A DNA stretch of 64,000 bases from Qipengyuania_C sp046254955 (GTDB lineage Bacteria; Pseudomonadota; Alphaproteobacteria; Sphingomonadales; Sphingomonadaceae), in assembly GCF_046254955.1 (NCBI RefSeq), contig NZ_JBJXRG010000001.1:1550001-1614000 (forward strand), written 5' to 3'. Shown here in pieces: positions 42,651 to 50,901 of this stretch (positions within the stretch are counted from its first letter, which is position 1; the number at the start of each line of letters is the position of its first letter). A program made the translations under genes and the position numbers. A model generated the notes under the pieces. That model was not told the origin of the DNA, made no database searches, and saw only the letters and a program-made list of their open reading frames with translations.

Positions 42651-44555
42651 ATGCCCAAACTTGGTGTGCGCTTCATGGGATTGGTTGCCGCAGGGCTTGT
42701 GCTGGCTTCTTGTGATTCTTCGGACGGTCTGGTCGGCACGGATACCCTCGGTTCGACCGACGAGTTCGCGACGGGCGAAGGCTTGATCGCCGATCGCGAC
42801 AGCCTGCCCGGTGCGAAGCTTTATGCAGAAAACTGCGCTTCCTGCCACGATGGCAGCGTACCCAAGGCGCCGCATTTCCAGTGGCTCGAAATGATGTCTC
42901 CCGCTTCTATCGTCGCAGCCCTGACCAATGGCGTGATGGCCGAACAGGGCGCCATGCTCTCCGAAGACGACAAACTGCGCGTGGCCGAGTACATCACGCG
43001 CGTCGACCTCTCGGATGGCCTGCCCGAAGTTCGTTATGCAGCAAAGTGCGAGGGCCCGGCGGCTCGCTTTGATCGCGCCAAGCCTGCTATTGCCACCGGA
43101 TGGGGGCATGATACGCGCCGCTTCGTCCCGGCATCACTGGGCGGGCTCGAGGTCGGCGATATCCGCGACCTCGAGCTGAGATGGGCCTACGCGTTCCCCA
43201 ACGCCACCAAGGCGCGCTCGCAGCCCGCGATCGGCTATGGCGCGGCGTTCGTGGGTAGCGACGACGGGACGGTCTATGCCTTCGATCTGGAAAGCGGCTG
43301 CGCGCGCTGGACCTTCAAGGCTTCTGCAGAGGTCCGAACGGGTATCGTGCTGGCCGATGGCACAACACCGATGCTCTACTTCGGTGACCTCACAAGCAAG
43401 CTTTACGCTGTGAACGCACTGACCGGCGAAGAACAATGGTCGCGCCGCATGGACGACCATCCCAGCGCCACGCTTACAGGGACGCCGGCTTTCCATGAAG
43501 GAACGCTGTTTGTGCCGGTCTCCTCGCTCGAAGTGGTGCCTGCGGCAAACCCGAACTACGAATGCTGCACCTTCCGCGGCCATCTCGATGCGATCGATGC
43601 GAAGACTGGCGAGGTGAAGTGGCAGTTCTGGGCCATCCCGGAGGAGCCCAAGCGAACCGAGAAAGACGGCAAGGCCAGCTATGCTCCTTCTGGCGCGCCG
43701 ATGTGGACCAGCCCGACTATCGATGCGGAGCGCGGCGTTCTCTACGCAGGTACAGGAGAGAACTATTCCTCGCCTGCCGACGGGAATAGCGACTCCATCT
43801 TTGCGATCGATCTCAATACCGGGCGGCGCGCCTGGCATCGACAGACCATTTCGGGTGATGCGTGGAATGTCGCCTGCATGATGGAGGACAATCCCAACTG
43901 CCCACCGGAACGTGGTCCGGATTTTGACCATTCTTCGTCACCGCTGCTGATCGATATCGGCGGCGGCAAGCAGGTACTCGCGGTGGGACATAAGAACGGG
44001 ATGGTCTACGGGCTCGATCCCGATGCGAACGGCAAGTTGCTGTGGGAGACGAAGATCGGCCGCGGCAGCATCCAGGGCGGGGTGCACTGGGGTATGGCTG
44101 CCGAAGGCACCACCGTTTACGTCCCGATCAACGATATGAACAACACGCGCAATGGTGAGCCGCTCGATCCGAAGAAAGCGCGCCCGGGTATGCATGCGGT
44201 CGATGCGCGGACTGGCAAGAAGCTGTGGAGCCAGGTGCAGAAGGATGTCTGCGGCGATGAGCGTCCGTTCTGCGATCCGGGCGTGTCCGCAGCAGTAACA
44301 GCGATCCCCGGAGCCGTGATTGCAGGCCATATGGACGGCTGGATCAGGGCATATGATCGCAAGAACGGCAAGCGCTTGTGGGAATTCGACAGCGCGAAAC
44401 CGTTCGAGACGGTCAACAATATGCCCGGCCGCGGTGGCAGTATGTCTGGGCCGGGAGCGGCAGTTGGTGACGGCTATGTCGTAATCAATTCCGGTTACGG
44501 GCTCTACAGCCATGAGGCCGGGAACGTGCTGCTCGTGTTCGCGCCGAAGCGCTGA
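42651..44555 (+). CDS. PQQ-dependent quinohemoprotein dehydrogenase, PVA-dehydrogenase-like lipoprotein
   Basis: A 634-residue predicted periplasmic dehydrogenase. A lipoprotein signal ends LVLASC (Cys about 22). A cytochrome c domain (about 50-125) carries the heme motif CASCH. An eight-bladed PQQ beta-propeller follows with repeated W/Y-x-F-D-x-x-x-G blades (for example VYAFDLESGCARWTF, LYAVNALTGEEQW, MHAVDARTGKKLW). This order, heme first then propeller, is that of polyvinyl alcohol dehydrogenases of sphingomonads rather than of ethanol quinohemoproteins, where the heme domain is C-terminal. Electrons should pass to a cytochrome c. The ATG at 42651 follows GGGGGAGAGGG. The substrate is probably an alcohol of the pathway. 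Confidence 0.85.
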   Translation: MPKLGVRFMGLVAAGLVLASCDSSDGLVGTDTLGSTDEFATGEGLIADRDSLPGAKLYAENCASCHDGSVPKAPHFQWLEMMSPASIVAALTNGVMAEQGAMLSEDDKLRVAEYITRVDLSDGLPEVRYAAKCEGPAARFDRAKPAIATGWGHDTRRFVPASLGGLEVGDIRDLELRWAYAFPNATKARSQPAIGYGAAFVGSDDGTVYAFDLESGCARWTFKASAEVRTGIVLADGTTPMLYFGDLTSKLYAVNALTGEEQWSRRMDDHPSATLTGTPAFHEGTLFVPVSSLEVVPAANPNYECCTFRGHLDAIDAKTGEVKWQFWAIPEEPKRTEKDGKASYAPSGAPMWTSPTIDAERGVLYAGTGENYSSPADGNSDSIFAIDLNTGRRAWHRQTISGDAWNVACMMEDNPNCPPERGPDFDHSSSPLLIDIGGGKQVLAVGHKNGMVYGLDPDANGKLLWETKIGRGSIQGGVHWGMAAEGTTVYVPINDMNNTRNGEPLDPKKARPGMHAVDARTGKKLWSQVQKDVCGDERPFCDPGVSAAVTAIPGAVIAGHMDGWIRAYDRKNGKRLWEFDSAKPFETVNNMPGRGGSMSGPGAAVGDGYVVINSGYGLYSHEAGNVLLVFAPKR

Positions 44556-44564
44556 CGCGGTAAC

Positions 44565-45128
44565 TCAGCTCGCGAAATCCTCCGGCCGGTCGAAATCGGC
44601 AAGCAGCGCCGCATCGCATGCGATGCTTTCGGAGCCTTGGAGCAAAGCGCGTGCGCCAGCGTCGCCTGCTAGGTTCAGGAGAGCATCAAAGTACTGTCGA
44701 GCAAACAGCGCAGGAACCTGAAGCCGACCTTGATTTGCAGTGGCAATGACTGCTCCGACCCCGGAATCGAAAGCATTGAGCATCGCGGAGTAATGCCTGC
44801 TCGGGACCAGCGGCATATCGGCCAGAGCAATCAGGCAGGCATCGATGTCGCGATCCTTTAGCGCGCCGACTCCAAGCGCAATGGAGTGTGATTGGCCGCG
44901 CTCAGGTCCATGATTTTCGATCACGGCAAATGGATGCGCGAATAGCGAAGCGTTTCCAGCGCTCGTGACCACGAGATGTGCCGCGAAGGGTAGGGCGGAA
45001 AGCGTTTGCGCCGCATGCTGCGCCAAGGGCTTGCCGCGCCATTGCTCTGCCAGCTTGTCCGATGTGCCAAACCGTTCGGACCGACCAGCCGCTAGCAGGA
45101 TCAATCCCACGCGATCGGCAGCAATCAC
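44565..45128 (-). CDS. Molybdenum cofactor nucleotidyltransferase, MocA-like
   Basis: A 187-residue nucleotidyltransferase with the motif LILLAAGRSERFG near its start and ALADMP mid-protein. Position beside a xanthine-dehydrogenase-type operon suggests it makes the cytosine-dinucleotide form of the cofactor (MocA role) rather than the guanine form (MobA). The GTG at 45128 (V-I-A-A-D-R-V) was chosen because the longer frame would run through the regulon box; a GTG at 45110 is also possible and neither has a strong ribosome binding site. It is divergent from coxS across 114 bp. Confidence 0.75.
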   Translation of the reverse strand: MIAADRVGLILLAAGRSERFGTSDKLAEQWRGKPLAQHAAQTLSALPFAAHLVVTSAGNASLFAHPFAVIENHGPERGQSHSIALGVGALKDRDIDACLIALADMPLVPSRHYSAMLNAFDSGVGAVIATANQGRLQVPALFARQYFDALLNLAGDAGARALLQGSESIACDAALLADFDRPEDFAS

Positions 45129-45154
45129 CTTGTGCTTGCCCGCATGTTCGTGAA

Positions 45155-45172
45155 TATATCGATATCGATAGG
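45155..45172. promoter_or_regulatory. Regulon box
   Basis: TATATCGA-TA-TCGATAGG, 70 bp before the coxS start and 26 bp before the divergent mocA-like start. Confidence 0.65.
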
Positions 45173-45242
45173 TCTTGGCATTCTTGCGGACATGCCATAG
45201 GTTTGCGAGTAACACGAGCAGGGAAAAAGGGAGAGCCTCGCG

Positions 45243-45719
45243 ATGGGCACGATTTCGCTTGAAGTGAACGGCAAGCCGGCGACGCTCGATGTTCCCGATA
45301 ACACGCTGCTGATCCATGCTTTGCGCGATCATCTGCGGCTGACCGGCGCACACCTGGGATGCGACACCAGCCAGTGCGGTGCCTGCACGGTCCATGTGGA
45401 TGGCAATGCGGTAAAGAGCTGCGCCATGCTGGCGGTGCAAGCCGAGGGGCGCAGCGTCACCACAATCGAAGGGCTGGCAGAGGAAGGCGAGCCGCTGCAC
45501 CCGATGCAGCAGGCCTTCCATGATAATCACGGGCTGCAATGCGGCTTCTGCACGCCGGGCATGGTAATGGTGGGAATCGATATCGCTAGGCGCCACGACA
45601 CTCTCGATCCGGCCACCGTGCGCGAGGAACTCGAAGGAAATCTGTGCCGCTGCACCGGTTACCAGAACATCGTCGCATCGATTGTCGAAGGGGCGGGCAA
45701 GATGGAGACCCAGCCATGA
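45243..45719 (+). CDS. Molybdenum hydroxylase, [2Fe-2S] small subunit
   Basis: A 158-residue iron-sulfur subunit that passes electrons between the molybdenum and flavin subunits. The plant-ferredoxin-like cluster ligands lie in CDTSQCGACTVHVDG and a distal CAML; the second cluster ligands are CGFCTPGM and LCRCTG. All eight cysteines are present. The ATG at 45243 follows GGGAGAG. Its stop overlaps the large-subunit start in ATGA. CO dehydrogenase-family small subunit; the complex's substrate is not CO (see the large subunit). Confidence 0.92.
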   Translation: MGTISLEVNGKPATLDVPDNTLLIHALRDHLRLTGAHLGCDTSQCGACTVHVDGNAVKSCAMLAVQAEGRSVTTIEGLAEEGEPLHPMQQAFHDNHGLQCGFCTPGMVMVGIDIARRHDTLDPATVREELEGNLCRCTGYQNIVASIVEGAGKMETQP

Positions 45720-48082
45720 ATATCGCAGCGACAGGTGTGAAATTCGGCCAATCGGTCAAGCGGCAGGAAGATGGCCGCTTCTTGCGCGGCAAAGGCAAAT
45801 ATGTCGACGACATGATTCTGCCAGGCCAGCTTTATGCCGCCTTCGTACGCTCGCCCATGGCGCATGCGCGGATCACAGGGCTGGACCTGGAGAGCGCCGC
45901 CGCCATGCCTGGAGTGAAGCGCATTCTGACCGGTCAGGAATTGGTTGATGCAGGGCTGCCTGAACTGCCGTGCGGCTGGGCGATCACTTCGCGCGATGGC
46001 GAACCGATGAAAGTCGGCGTGCGTCATGCCTTGTCGGTCGACCGGGTGCGCTATGTTGGTGAGCCTGTCGCGCTTGTCGTCGCCGAAACACAATCGCAAG
46101 CCCGCGACGCAGCTGAGGCGGTAATGGTCGATTACGATGACCTGCCCGCATCGGTCGACGTGCTCGATGCCACTGCGGATGACGCGAAACTGATTCATGA
46201 TGAGATCGCGGGCAATCTCGCCTTTGACTGGGAACTGGGCGATGAGGCCGCGACTGAGACGGCTTTCGCCGGAGCGACGCACCGGATTGCGCTGACGCTG
46301 CGCAACAACCGGCTTGTTCCCAATGCGATCGAACCGCGTGCGATCAACGCGCAATGGGACCGATCTGCCGAAGAATTGACCGTCTACATGACGCACCAGA
46401 ATCCGATCGGTATGCGCATGTTCTATGCCGCCGCATTTGGGCTGGCATCGGAGCACAAGCTAAGGATGGTGTCGCCCGATGTCGGCGGCGGCTTCGGCTC
46501 CAAGGCGCACAACTACCCTGAGGAAGTGGCGGTGACTTTTGCTGCCAAATTGGTCGATGGTCCGGTCAAATGGACTGCCGACCGTAGCGAGGCCTTCCTT
46601 ACCGATGCGCATGGCCGCGATCATCTGACCGATGTCGAACTGGCGATGGATGCCGAGGGGCGGTTCCTGGCGCTGCGCGCCGATACGCAGGCCAATATCG
46701 GGGCCTATCTGTCGAGCTCGGGCTCGCTGGTCCCGACTTACATGTATGCGACCATGCTCTCGGGCCAGTATGCGATCCCGGCGATCCATGCCCGGGTACG
46801 GGCGGTCTATTCCAACACCTGCCCGGTCGATGCCTATCGCGGAGCGGGACGGCCCGAAGCTGCCTATGTGATTGAGCGGATCGTCGACGTTGCCGCTCGC
46901 GAGCTGGGCATCGATCCGGCGGAGATCAGGCGGCGCAATTTCATCCGCGAGTTCCCGTACCAAACGCCGGTGGTCTACGAATACGATTCGGGCGATTACG
47001 AGAAGACGCTCGATGCCGCGTTGGAACTGGCCGATTACGGCGGTTTTGCAGCGCGCAAGGCAGAGAGCGAGGCGCGAGGAAAGCTGCGCGGGATCGGTGT
47101 GGCCGCGTATGTAGAAGCCTGCGGGATCGGGCCTTCGGGCAAGCTCGCCAAGCTCGGCGGCGGAGCGGGCATGTGGGAATCGGCCGAAGTGCGCGTGCAT
47201 CCGGTCGGGACCGTCGAGGTGCTCACCGGCGCGCATTCGCACGGGCAGGGTCACGCGACGACTTTCGCGCAAGTGGTGTCAGACCGCTTCGGCGTGCCGA
47301 TCGAGAATGTCTCGGTGGTCCAGGGCGACACTGCGCGGATTCAGGCGGGGACTGGCACCTATGGCTCGCGCGCTTCGGTCGGCATGTCGGCGACATTGCG
47401 CGCCTGCAACCAGATCATCGACAAGGGCAAGAAGATCGCCGCGCATCTGATGGATGTCGATTATGATGCGGTCGAGTTCGAGGACGGGTTGTTCTCGAGC
47501 AAGGACAGCAATGTTACTATCGCGTTCGCCGAGATGGCCTTTGCCGCACATGCAGCATCGGGCTTCCCGACCGACGAGATCGAGCCGGGACTGGTCGCGA
47601 CAAGCTTCTTCGACCCGCCCGAATTCACTTATCCGGCAGGCGTTTACGTGTGCGAAGTCGAGATTGATCCCGACACCGGAACAGTCGAAGTCGCCAGCTT
47701 TTGCGCCGCCGATGACTTCGGCAATGTCGCGAACCCGATGATCGTCGAAGGGCAGGTCCACGGCGGGGTGACGCAGGGGATCGGCCAGGCTTTGTGGGAG
47801 AATGCGCTTTACGATTCCGACACCGGCCAGCTGATGTCGGCCAGCTTCATGGACTACGGCATGCCGCGCGCAGGCGGTGTCCCCGATTACAAGCTGGTCT
47901 TCAGCGGCGTCCCTTCGCCGAGCAATCCGCTTGGCATGAAAGGCTGCGGCGAGGCGGGAGCGATCGGATCGCCGCCCGCGATCATCAACGCCGTCTGCAA
48001 TGCGCTCGGCGTACGCCATGTCGATATGCCCGCGACGCCGGAGAAGATTTGGCGACTCTGCCAAGAAAGGGAGGCGAGCTGA
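45716..48082 (+). CDS. Molybdenum hydroxylase, large catalytic subunit
   Basis: A 788-residue molybdopterin subunit of the xanthine oxidase superfamily. GRFLRGKGKYVDD begins the fold; the pterin-contacting GGGFGSK lies near residue 260; AYRGAGRPEAAY near 373-384 replaces the AYRCSFR loop of true CO dehydrogenase; MKGCGEAGAIG near the C-terminus holds the catalytic Glu. It probably hydroxylates an aldehyde or a heterocyclic/aromatic carbon of the pathway. The ATG at 45716 overlaps the small-subunit stop, and its own stop overlaps the flavin-subunit start in TGATG. Cofactor form probably MCD. Confidence 0.9.
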   Translation: MNIAATGVKFGQSVKRQEDGRFLRGKGKYVDDMILPGQLYAAFVRSPMAHARITGLDLESAAAMPGVKRILTGQELVDAGLPELPCGWAITSRDGEPMKVGVRHALSVDRVRYVGEPVALVVAETQSQARDAAEAVMVDYDDLPASVDVLDATADDAKLIHDEIAGNLAFDWELGDEAATETAFAGATHRIALTLRNNRLVPNAIEPRAINAQWDRSAEELTVYMTHQNPIGMRMFYAAAFGLASEHKLRMVSPDVGGGFGSKAHNYPEEVAVTFAAKLVDGPVKWTADRSEAFLTDAHGRDHLTDVELAMDAEGRFLALRADTQANIGAYLSSSGSLVPTYMYATMLSGQYAIPAIHARVRAVYSNTCPVDAYRGAGRPEAAYVIERIVDVAARELGIDPAEIRRRNFIREFPYQTPVVYEYDSGDYEKTLDAALELADYGGFAARKAESEARGKLRGIGVAAYVEACGIGPSGKLAKLGGGAGMWESAEVRVHPVGTVEVLTGAHSHGQGHATTFAQVVSDRFGVPIENVSVVQGDTARIQAGTGTYGSRASVGMSATLRACNQIIDKGKKIAAHLMDVDYDAVEFEDGLFSSKDSNVTIAFAEMAFAAHAASGFPTDEIEPGLVATSFFDPPEFTYPAGVYVCEVEIDPDTGTVEVASFCAADDFGNVANPMIVEGQVHGGVTQGIGQALWENALYDSDTGQLMSASFMDYGMPRAGGVPDYKLVFSGVPSPSNPLGMKGCGEAGAIGSPPAIINAVCNALGVRHVDMPATPEKIWRLCQEREAS

Positions 48083-48864
48083 TGTACGAGTTCACCTACC
48101 GCCGCCCCCCCTCGCTCGAAGAAGCAAAAAGGTTGATTGCCGAGGAGGATGGACAGGCGCTGTCGGGCGGACAGACGCTGATGCCAGTGTTGCGTGCACG
48201 GCTTGCGATGCCGAGCACTCTGGTCGACTTGACCCGTCTCGAAGAGCTCAAGGGCGTTAGCCTTGAAGGCGATCGAGTTGTCATCCTCGGCGCGACCACC
48301 CATGCGGAAGTGGCGAGCAATCCGTTGGTGCGCGAGCATTGCCCGGCGCTTGCCGCGCTTGCAGGCGGGATCGGCGATCCGCAAGTCCGCCATCGCGGCA
48401 CTATTGGCGGCTCGGTCGCCAACAATGATCCGGCGGCCTGCTATCCCAGCGCGTGCCTCGCTCTCGATGCCGAGATTCGTACCGATCGGCGCAACATTGA
48501 TGCGCGCGATTTCTTTACCAGCATGTTCGAGACTGCGCTTGAGCCGGGTGAACTTGTCACAGCCGTCAGCTTCCCGAAGTGCCGCAATGCGCATTACGAG
48601 AAGTTTCCCAACCCCGCCTCGCGCTTTGCACTGATCGCGGTCTTCGCCGCGAGGCTGGGCGGCCAGACTCGGCTCGCTGTCACCGGCGGCGGAACCGGCG
48701 TGTTCCGCTGGCACAAGGGCGAACAGGCAGCCGATACTGGCGGGGATCTCGCCTCTGGAGTCCTCGACGAGGCACACTTCACTGGCGATCTCCACGCCAG
48801 CGTCGAGTACCGGATGCATCTCACACGCGTGATGGCGCAGCGCGCGCTCGCGACCATCGGCTAA
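48082..48864 (+). CDS. Molybdenum hydroxylase, FAD-binding medium subunit
   Basis: A 260-residue flavin subunit (CoxM/XdhB-like). The FAD-binding motifs AEEDGQALSGGQTLMPVL (about 22-39) and RHRGTIGGSVANNDPAA (about 104-120) are conserved. It accepts electrons from the iron-sulfur subunit. The ATG overlaps the large-subunit stop. It is followed after 18 bp by the coxG-like gene, making one transcript. Confidence 0.92.
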   Translation: MYEFTYRRPPSLEEAKRLIAEEDGQALSGGQTLMPVLRARLAMPSTLVDLTRLEELKGVSLEGDRVVILGATTHAEVASNPLVREHCPALAALAGGIGDPQVRHRGTIGGSVANNDPAACYPSACLALDAEIRTDRRNIDARDFFTSMFETALEPGELVTAVSFPKCRNAHYEKFPNPASRFALIAVFAARLGGQTRLAVTGGGTGVFRWHKGEQAADTGGDLASGVLDEAHFTGDLHASVEYRMHLTRVMAQRALATIG

Positions 48865-48882
48865 AAAGGACCGAAATTCATC

Positions 48883-49479
48883 ATGGAAATCAAGGGTTCA
48901 TACCATCTTCCCTGCGACCCGCAGCGCGCGTGGGAAGCGCTCAATGATCCTGAACTGCTCAAGAGCTGTCTCAAGGGCTGCGAGCGGCTGGAAAAGACTG
49001 CGGATGACCGTTTCGAAGGCACTGTCCAGGCCAAGGTTGGCCCGGTTAATGCGCGTTTCAGCGGTTCGCTCACACAAACCGATGTCGAAGCGCCCAATCG
49101 ATGCACCATGGTGTTCGAAGGGCAGGGTGGTGTCGCGGGATTTGCCAAGGGTTCGGCCGATGTAAAGCTGGATGACGCTGATGGCGGGACGCAGCTGTCC
49201 TACGTTGCCGATGCCAAGATCGGGGGTAAACTGGCGCAGATGGGCGCGCGCCTGGTCGAAGGGACCGCGCGTTCGATGGCGGAAGATTTCTTCGGCAAGT
49301 TTTCTGCTGCACTTGGTGCGGAACAGGGCGGCGAAGCTGCGAGTGCAATGCCCGCACCCGAAGAACTTGCGGCCGGTAACGCGCAAGCGACGCCAGTGAC
49401 CGAGGCAAACACAAAGCGCGTCTGGCTTATACTGGTTGCGCTGCTTATCGTGGTGCTGGCCATCTACTGGCTGGCGTGA
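48883..49479 (+). CDS. CoxG-like SRPBCC membrane-recruitment protein
   Basis: A 198-residue protein with an N-terminal SRPBCC/CoxG domain (about 1-150; CDPQRAWEALNDPELLKSC) and a C-terminal hydrophobic anchor (about 176-197, VWLILVALLIVVLAIYWLA). CoxG proteins attach molybdenum hydroxylases to the membrane, so this enzyme is probably coupled to the respiratory chain. ATG at 48883; AAAAAGGA upstream. Fourth gene of the cox-like operon. Confidence 0.88.
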   Translation: MEIKGSYHLPCDPQRAWEALNDPELLKSCLKGCERLEKTADDRFEGTVQAKVGPVNARFSGSLTQTDVEAPNRCTMVFEGQGGVAGFAKGSADVKLDDADGGTQLSYVADAKIGGKLAQMGARLVEGTARSMAEDFFGKFSAALGAEQGGEAASAMPAPEELAAGNAQATPVTEANTKRVWLILVALLIVVLAIYWLA

Positions 49480-49492
49480 CACAAGCGCGCCC

Positions 49493-50446
49493 GTGTTCGA
49501 CACACTGCGCATCCTTTCCTTCCTGCAGGACTCTCTGAAGCGGGGACGGCGCGCTTGCCTCGTCACGGTCACCGACGTCACCGGCGCATCGGTGCGCAAT
49601 CCCGGGGCGCACATGGGCGTCAGCGAAGACGGCATATCGTGCGGATCGCTATCGGGCGGATGTATCGAGAAGGCAGTAGTGGGAGAAGCGCTCAAGGCCA
49701 TCGCAGCGGGCGCGCCCCACCGGATCGCCTATGGCGCTGGAACGCCCATCATCGACATAAGGCTACCCTGTGGCGGGCGGGTCGATCTGTTGTTTACGCC
49801 GCTCACCGAAGCGCAAATCATCGACGCTCTATTTGAGCGGCTCGAAAGCCGTCAACTCGCTGTTCTCGCATTGCCGAGCAACGCGGCTGCGCCGCAATTG
49901 CGCGAAAGCGGCGAAACGGGTTGGGAGGACGAAAACTTTATGGTGCGTCATCACCCGCCTTTGCGGTTACTTGTCGCCGGGCATGGGGGAACGGTGGAGG
50001 CATTGGTGCGGCAAGCCGGCGCCCTCGGCATTGCCTGCCAAGTCGTTTCGCCCGATCCGGATATCATCGCCGCGCTGGAGCCGACCAATGCGCAGGCCCG
50101 CCTGCTTTCGCGGTTGGGCGAGCCTCTCGGCATAGAATGCGACGCGTGGATGGCGGCGGCATTCTTCTTCCATGACCATGATTGGGAGACGGACCTGATG
50201 GCAGAAGCACTCGCTTCCCCCTGTTTCTATGTCGGCGCAATGGGAAGCCTTGCTACGCATGAGAAGCGCATGGAGTTATTGCGCACTGTGGGCGTTTCGG
50301 AGAGCGCAATTGCCCGGATTGCCGCGCCGATAGGGCTGATCCCCTCTTCTCGCGATCCCGAAACGCTCGCGCTTTCGGCGCTGGTGGAGGTTGTTGACAG
50401 CTACAACGCCGAGATCGGAGCGCAGTTCAGTCGACAGAGAGCTTGA
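49493..50446 (+). CDS. XdhC/CoxI family maturation factor
   Basis: A 317-residue XdhC family protein. The N-terminal domain (TDVTGASVRNPGAHMGV, SCGSLSGGCIEKAV) and a C-terminal Rossmann-like domain (about 160-290, AGHGGTVEAL) are typical. XdhC proteins bind the molybdenum cofactor and help sulfurate and insert it. The GTG at 49493 (V-F-D-T-L-R-I-L) is the first reasonable start after coxG, with a weak ribosome binding site. It ends 20 bp inside the convergent MarR gene's 3' end, completing the operon. Confidence 0.85.
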   Translation: MFDTLRILSFLQDSLKRGRRACLVTVTDVTGASVRNPGAHMGVSEDGISCGSLSGGCIEKAVVGEALKAIAAGAPHRIAYGAGTPIIDIRLPCGGRVDLLFTPLTEAQIIDALFERLESRQLAVLALPSNAAAPQLRESGETGWEDENFMVRHHPPLRLLVAGHGGTVEALVRQAGALGIACQVVSPDPDIIAALEPTNAQARLLSRLGEPLGIECDAWMAAAFFFHDHDWETDLMAEALASPCFYVGAMGSLATHEKRMELLRTVGVSESAIARIAAPIGLIPSSRDPETLALSALVEVVDSYNAEIGAQFSRQRA

Positions 50447-50897
50447 AGCTCTGCAGCGCTCGGTCTGCGCGTTTGAGCGCGGCGCGGACGGTTTCAATAT
50501 TCTCGTCACCAATCGAATCCACTAGCAACGCCACGACCTGTTCGCTGAGCTTATTGGCCTGCAATGCGACCTCGCGTCCTGCGTTGGACAGGGAAACCAT
50601 GCGCACACGTGAATCCTGCCTGCCTTGTTCGCGCTCGACATAGCCCAGCTTCTCGAGCCGCTTGATCTGGTGCGAAATGGTCGATTGCGGCAGCGCCATC
50701 AGCTTTACGATCTCCCCTGCCGGCATCGGGCCATGCTCCAGCACAACCACCATCATGCGCGACATGATAAGATCAACACCCCAGGTCTGGAAATAGGGAT
50801 TGCAGACCCGCGCCATCTGCGCGTTCAACCGATGGGTCAGGAAGGAAATGCGATCCATCAGCGGCGGCAATGCGATTCTGGCATCGGTTTCGGTCAT
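50427..50897 (-). CDS. MarR family transcriptional regulator
   Basis: A 156-residue winged-helix regulator. The helix-turn-helix region AGEIVKLMALPQSTISHQIKRL and the wing ERE-QGRQDSRVRMVSLS are present. The ATG at 50897 follows AGGATA; a TTG at 50924 would overlap the transporter gene. It is the last gene of a four-gene minus-strand operon whose promoter carries the shared palindromic box, so it is the best candidate for the box-binding protein. MarR proteins bind palindromes of this size as dimers and release on ligand binding. Confidence 0.88.
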   Translation of the reverse strand: MTETDARIALPPLMDRISFLTHRLNAQMARVCNPYFQTWGVDLIMSRMMVVVLEHGPMPAGEIVKLMALPQSTISHQIKRLEKLGYVEREQGRQDSRVRMVSLSNAGREVALQANKLSEQVVALLVDSIGDENIETVRAALKRADRALQSFKLSVD

Positions 50898-50901
50898 CAA
50901 G

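Noticed and set aside
42492..43109. N-terminal extension of the TonB receptor open frame
   Set aside because: The extension runs antisense through the PQQ dehydrogenase start and both regulon boxes, and the signal peptide begins only at the ATG at 42491.
44565..45128. MobA guanylyltransferase
   Set aside because: The adjacent enzyme belongs to the xanthine-oxidase family, which uses the cytosine dinucleotide form, so a MocA role is more likely.
45243..49479. Aerobic CO dehydrogenase operon
   Set aside because: The large subunit has AYRGAGRPEA instead of the AYRCSFR loop needed for CO oxidation, so only the family, not the activity, matches.
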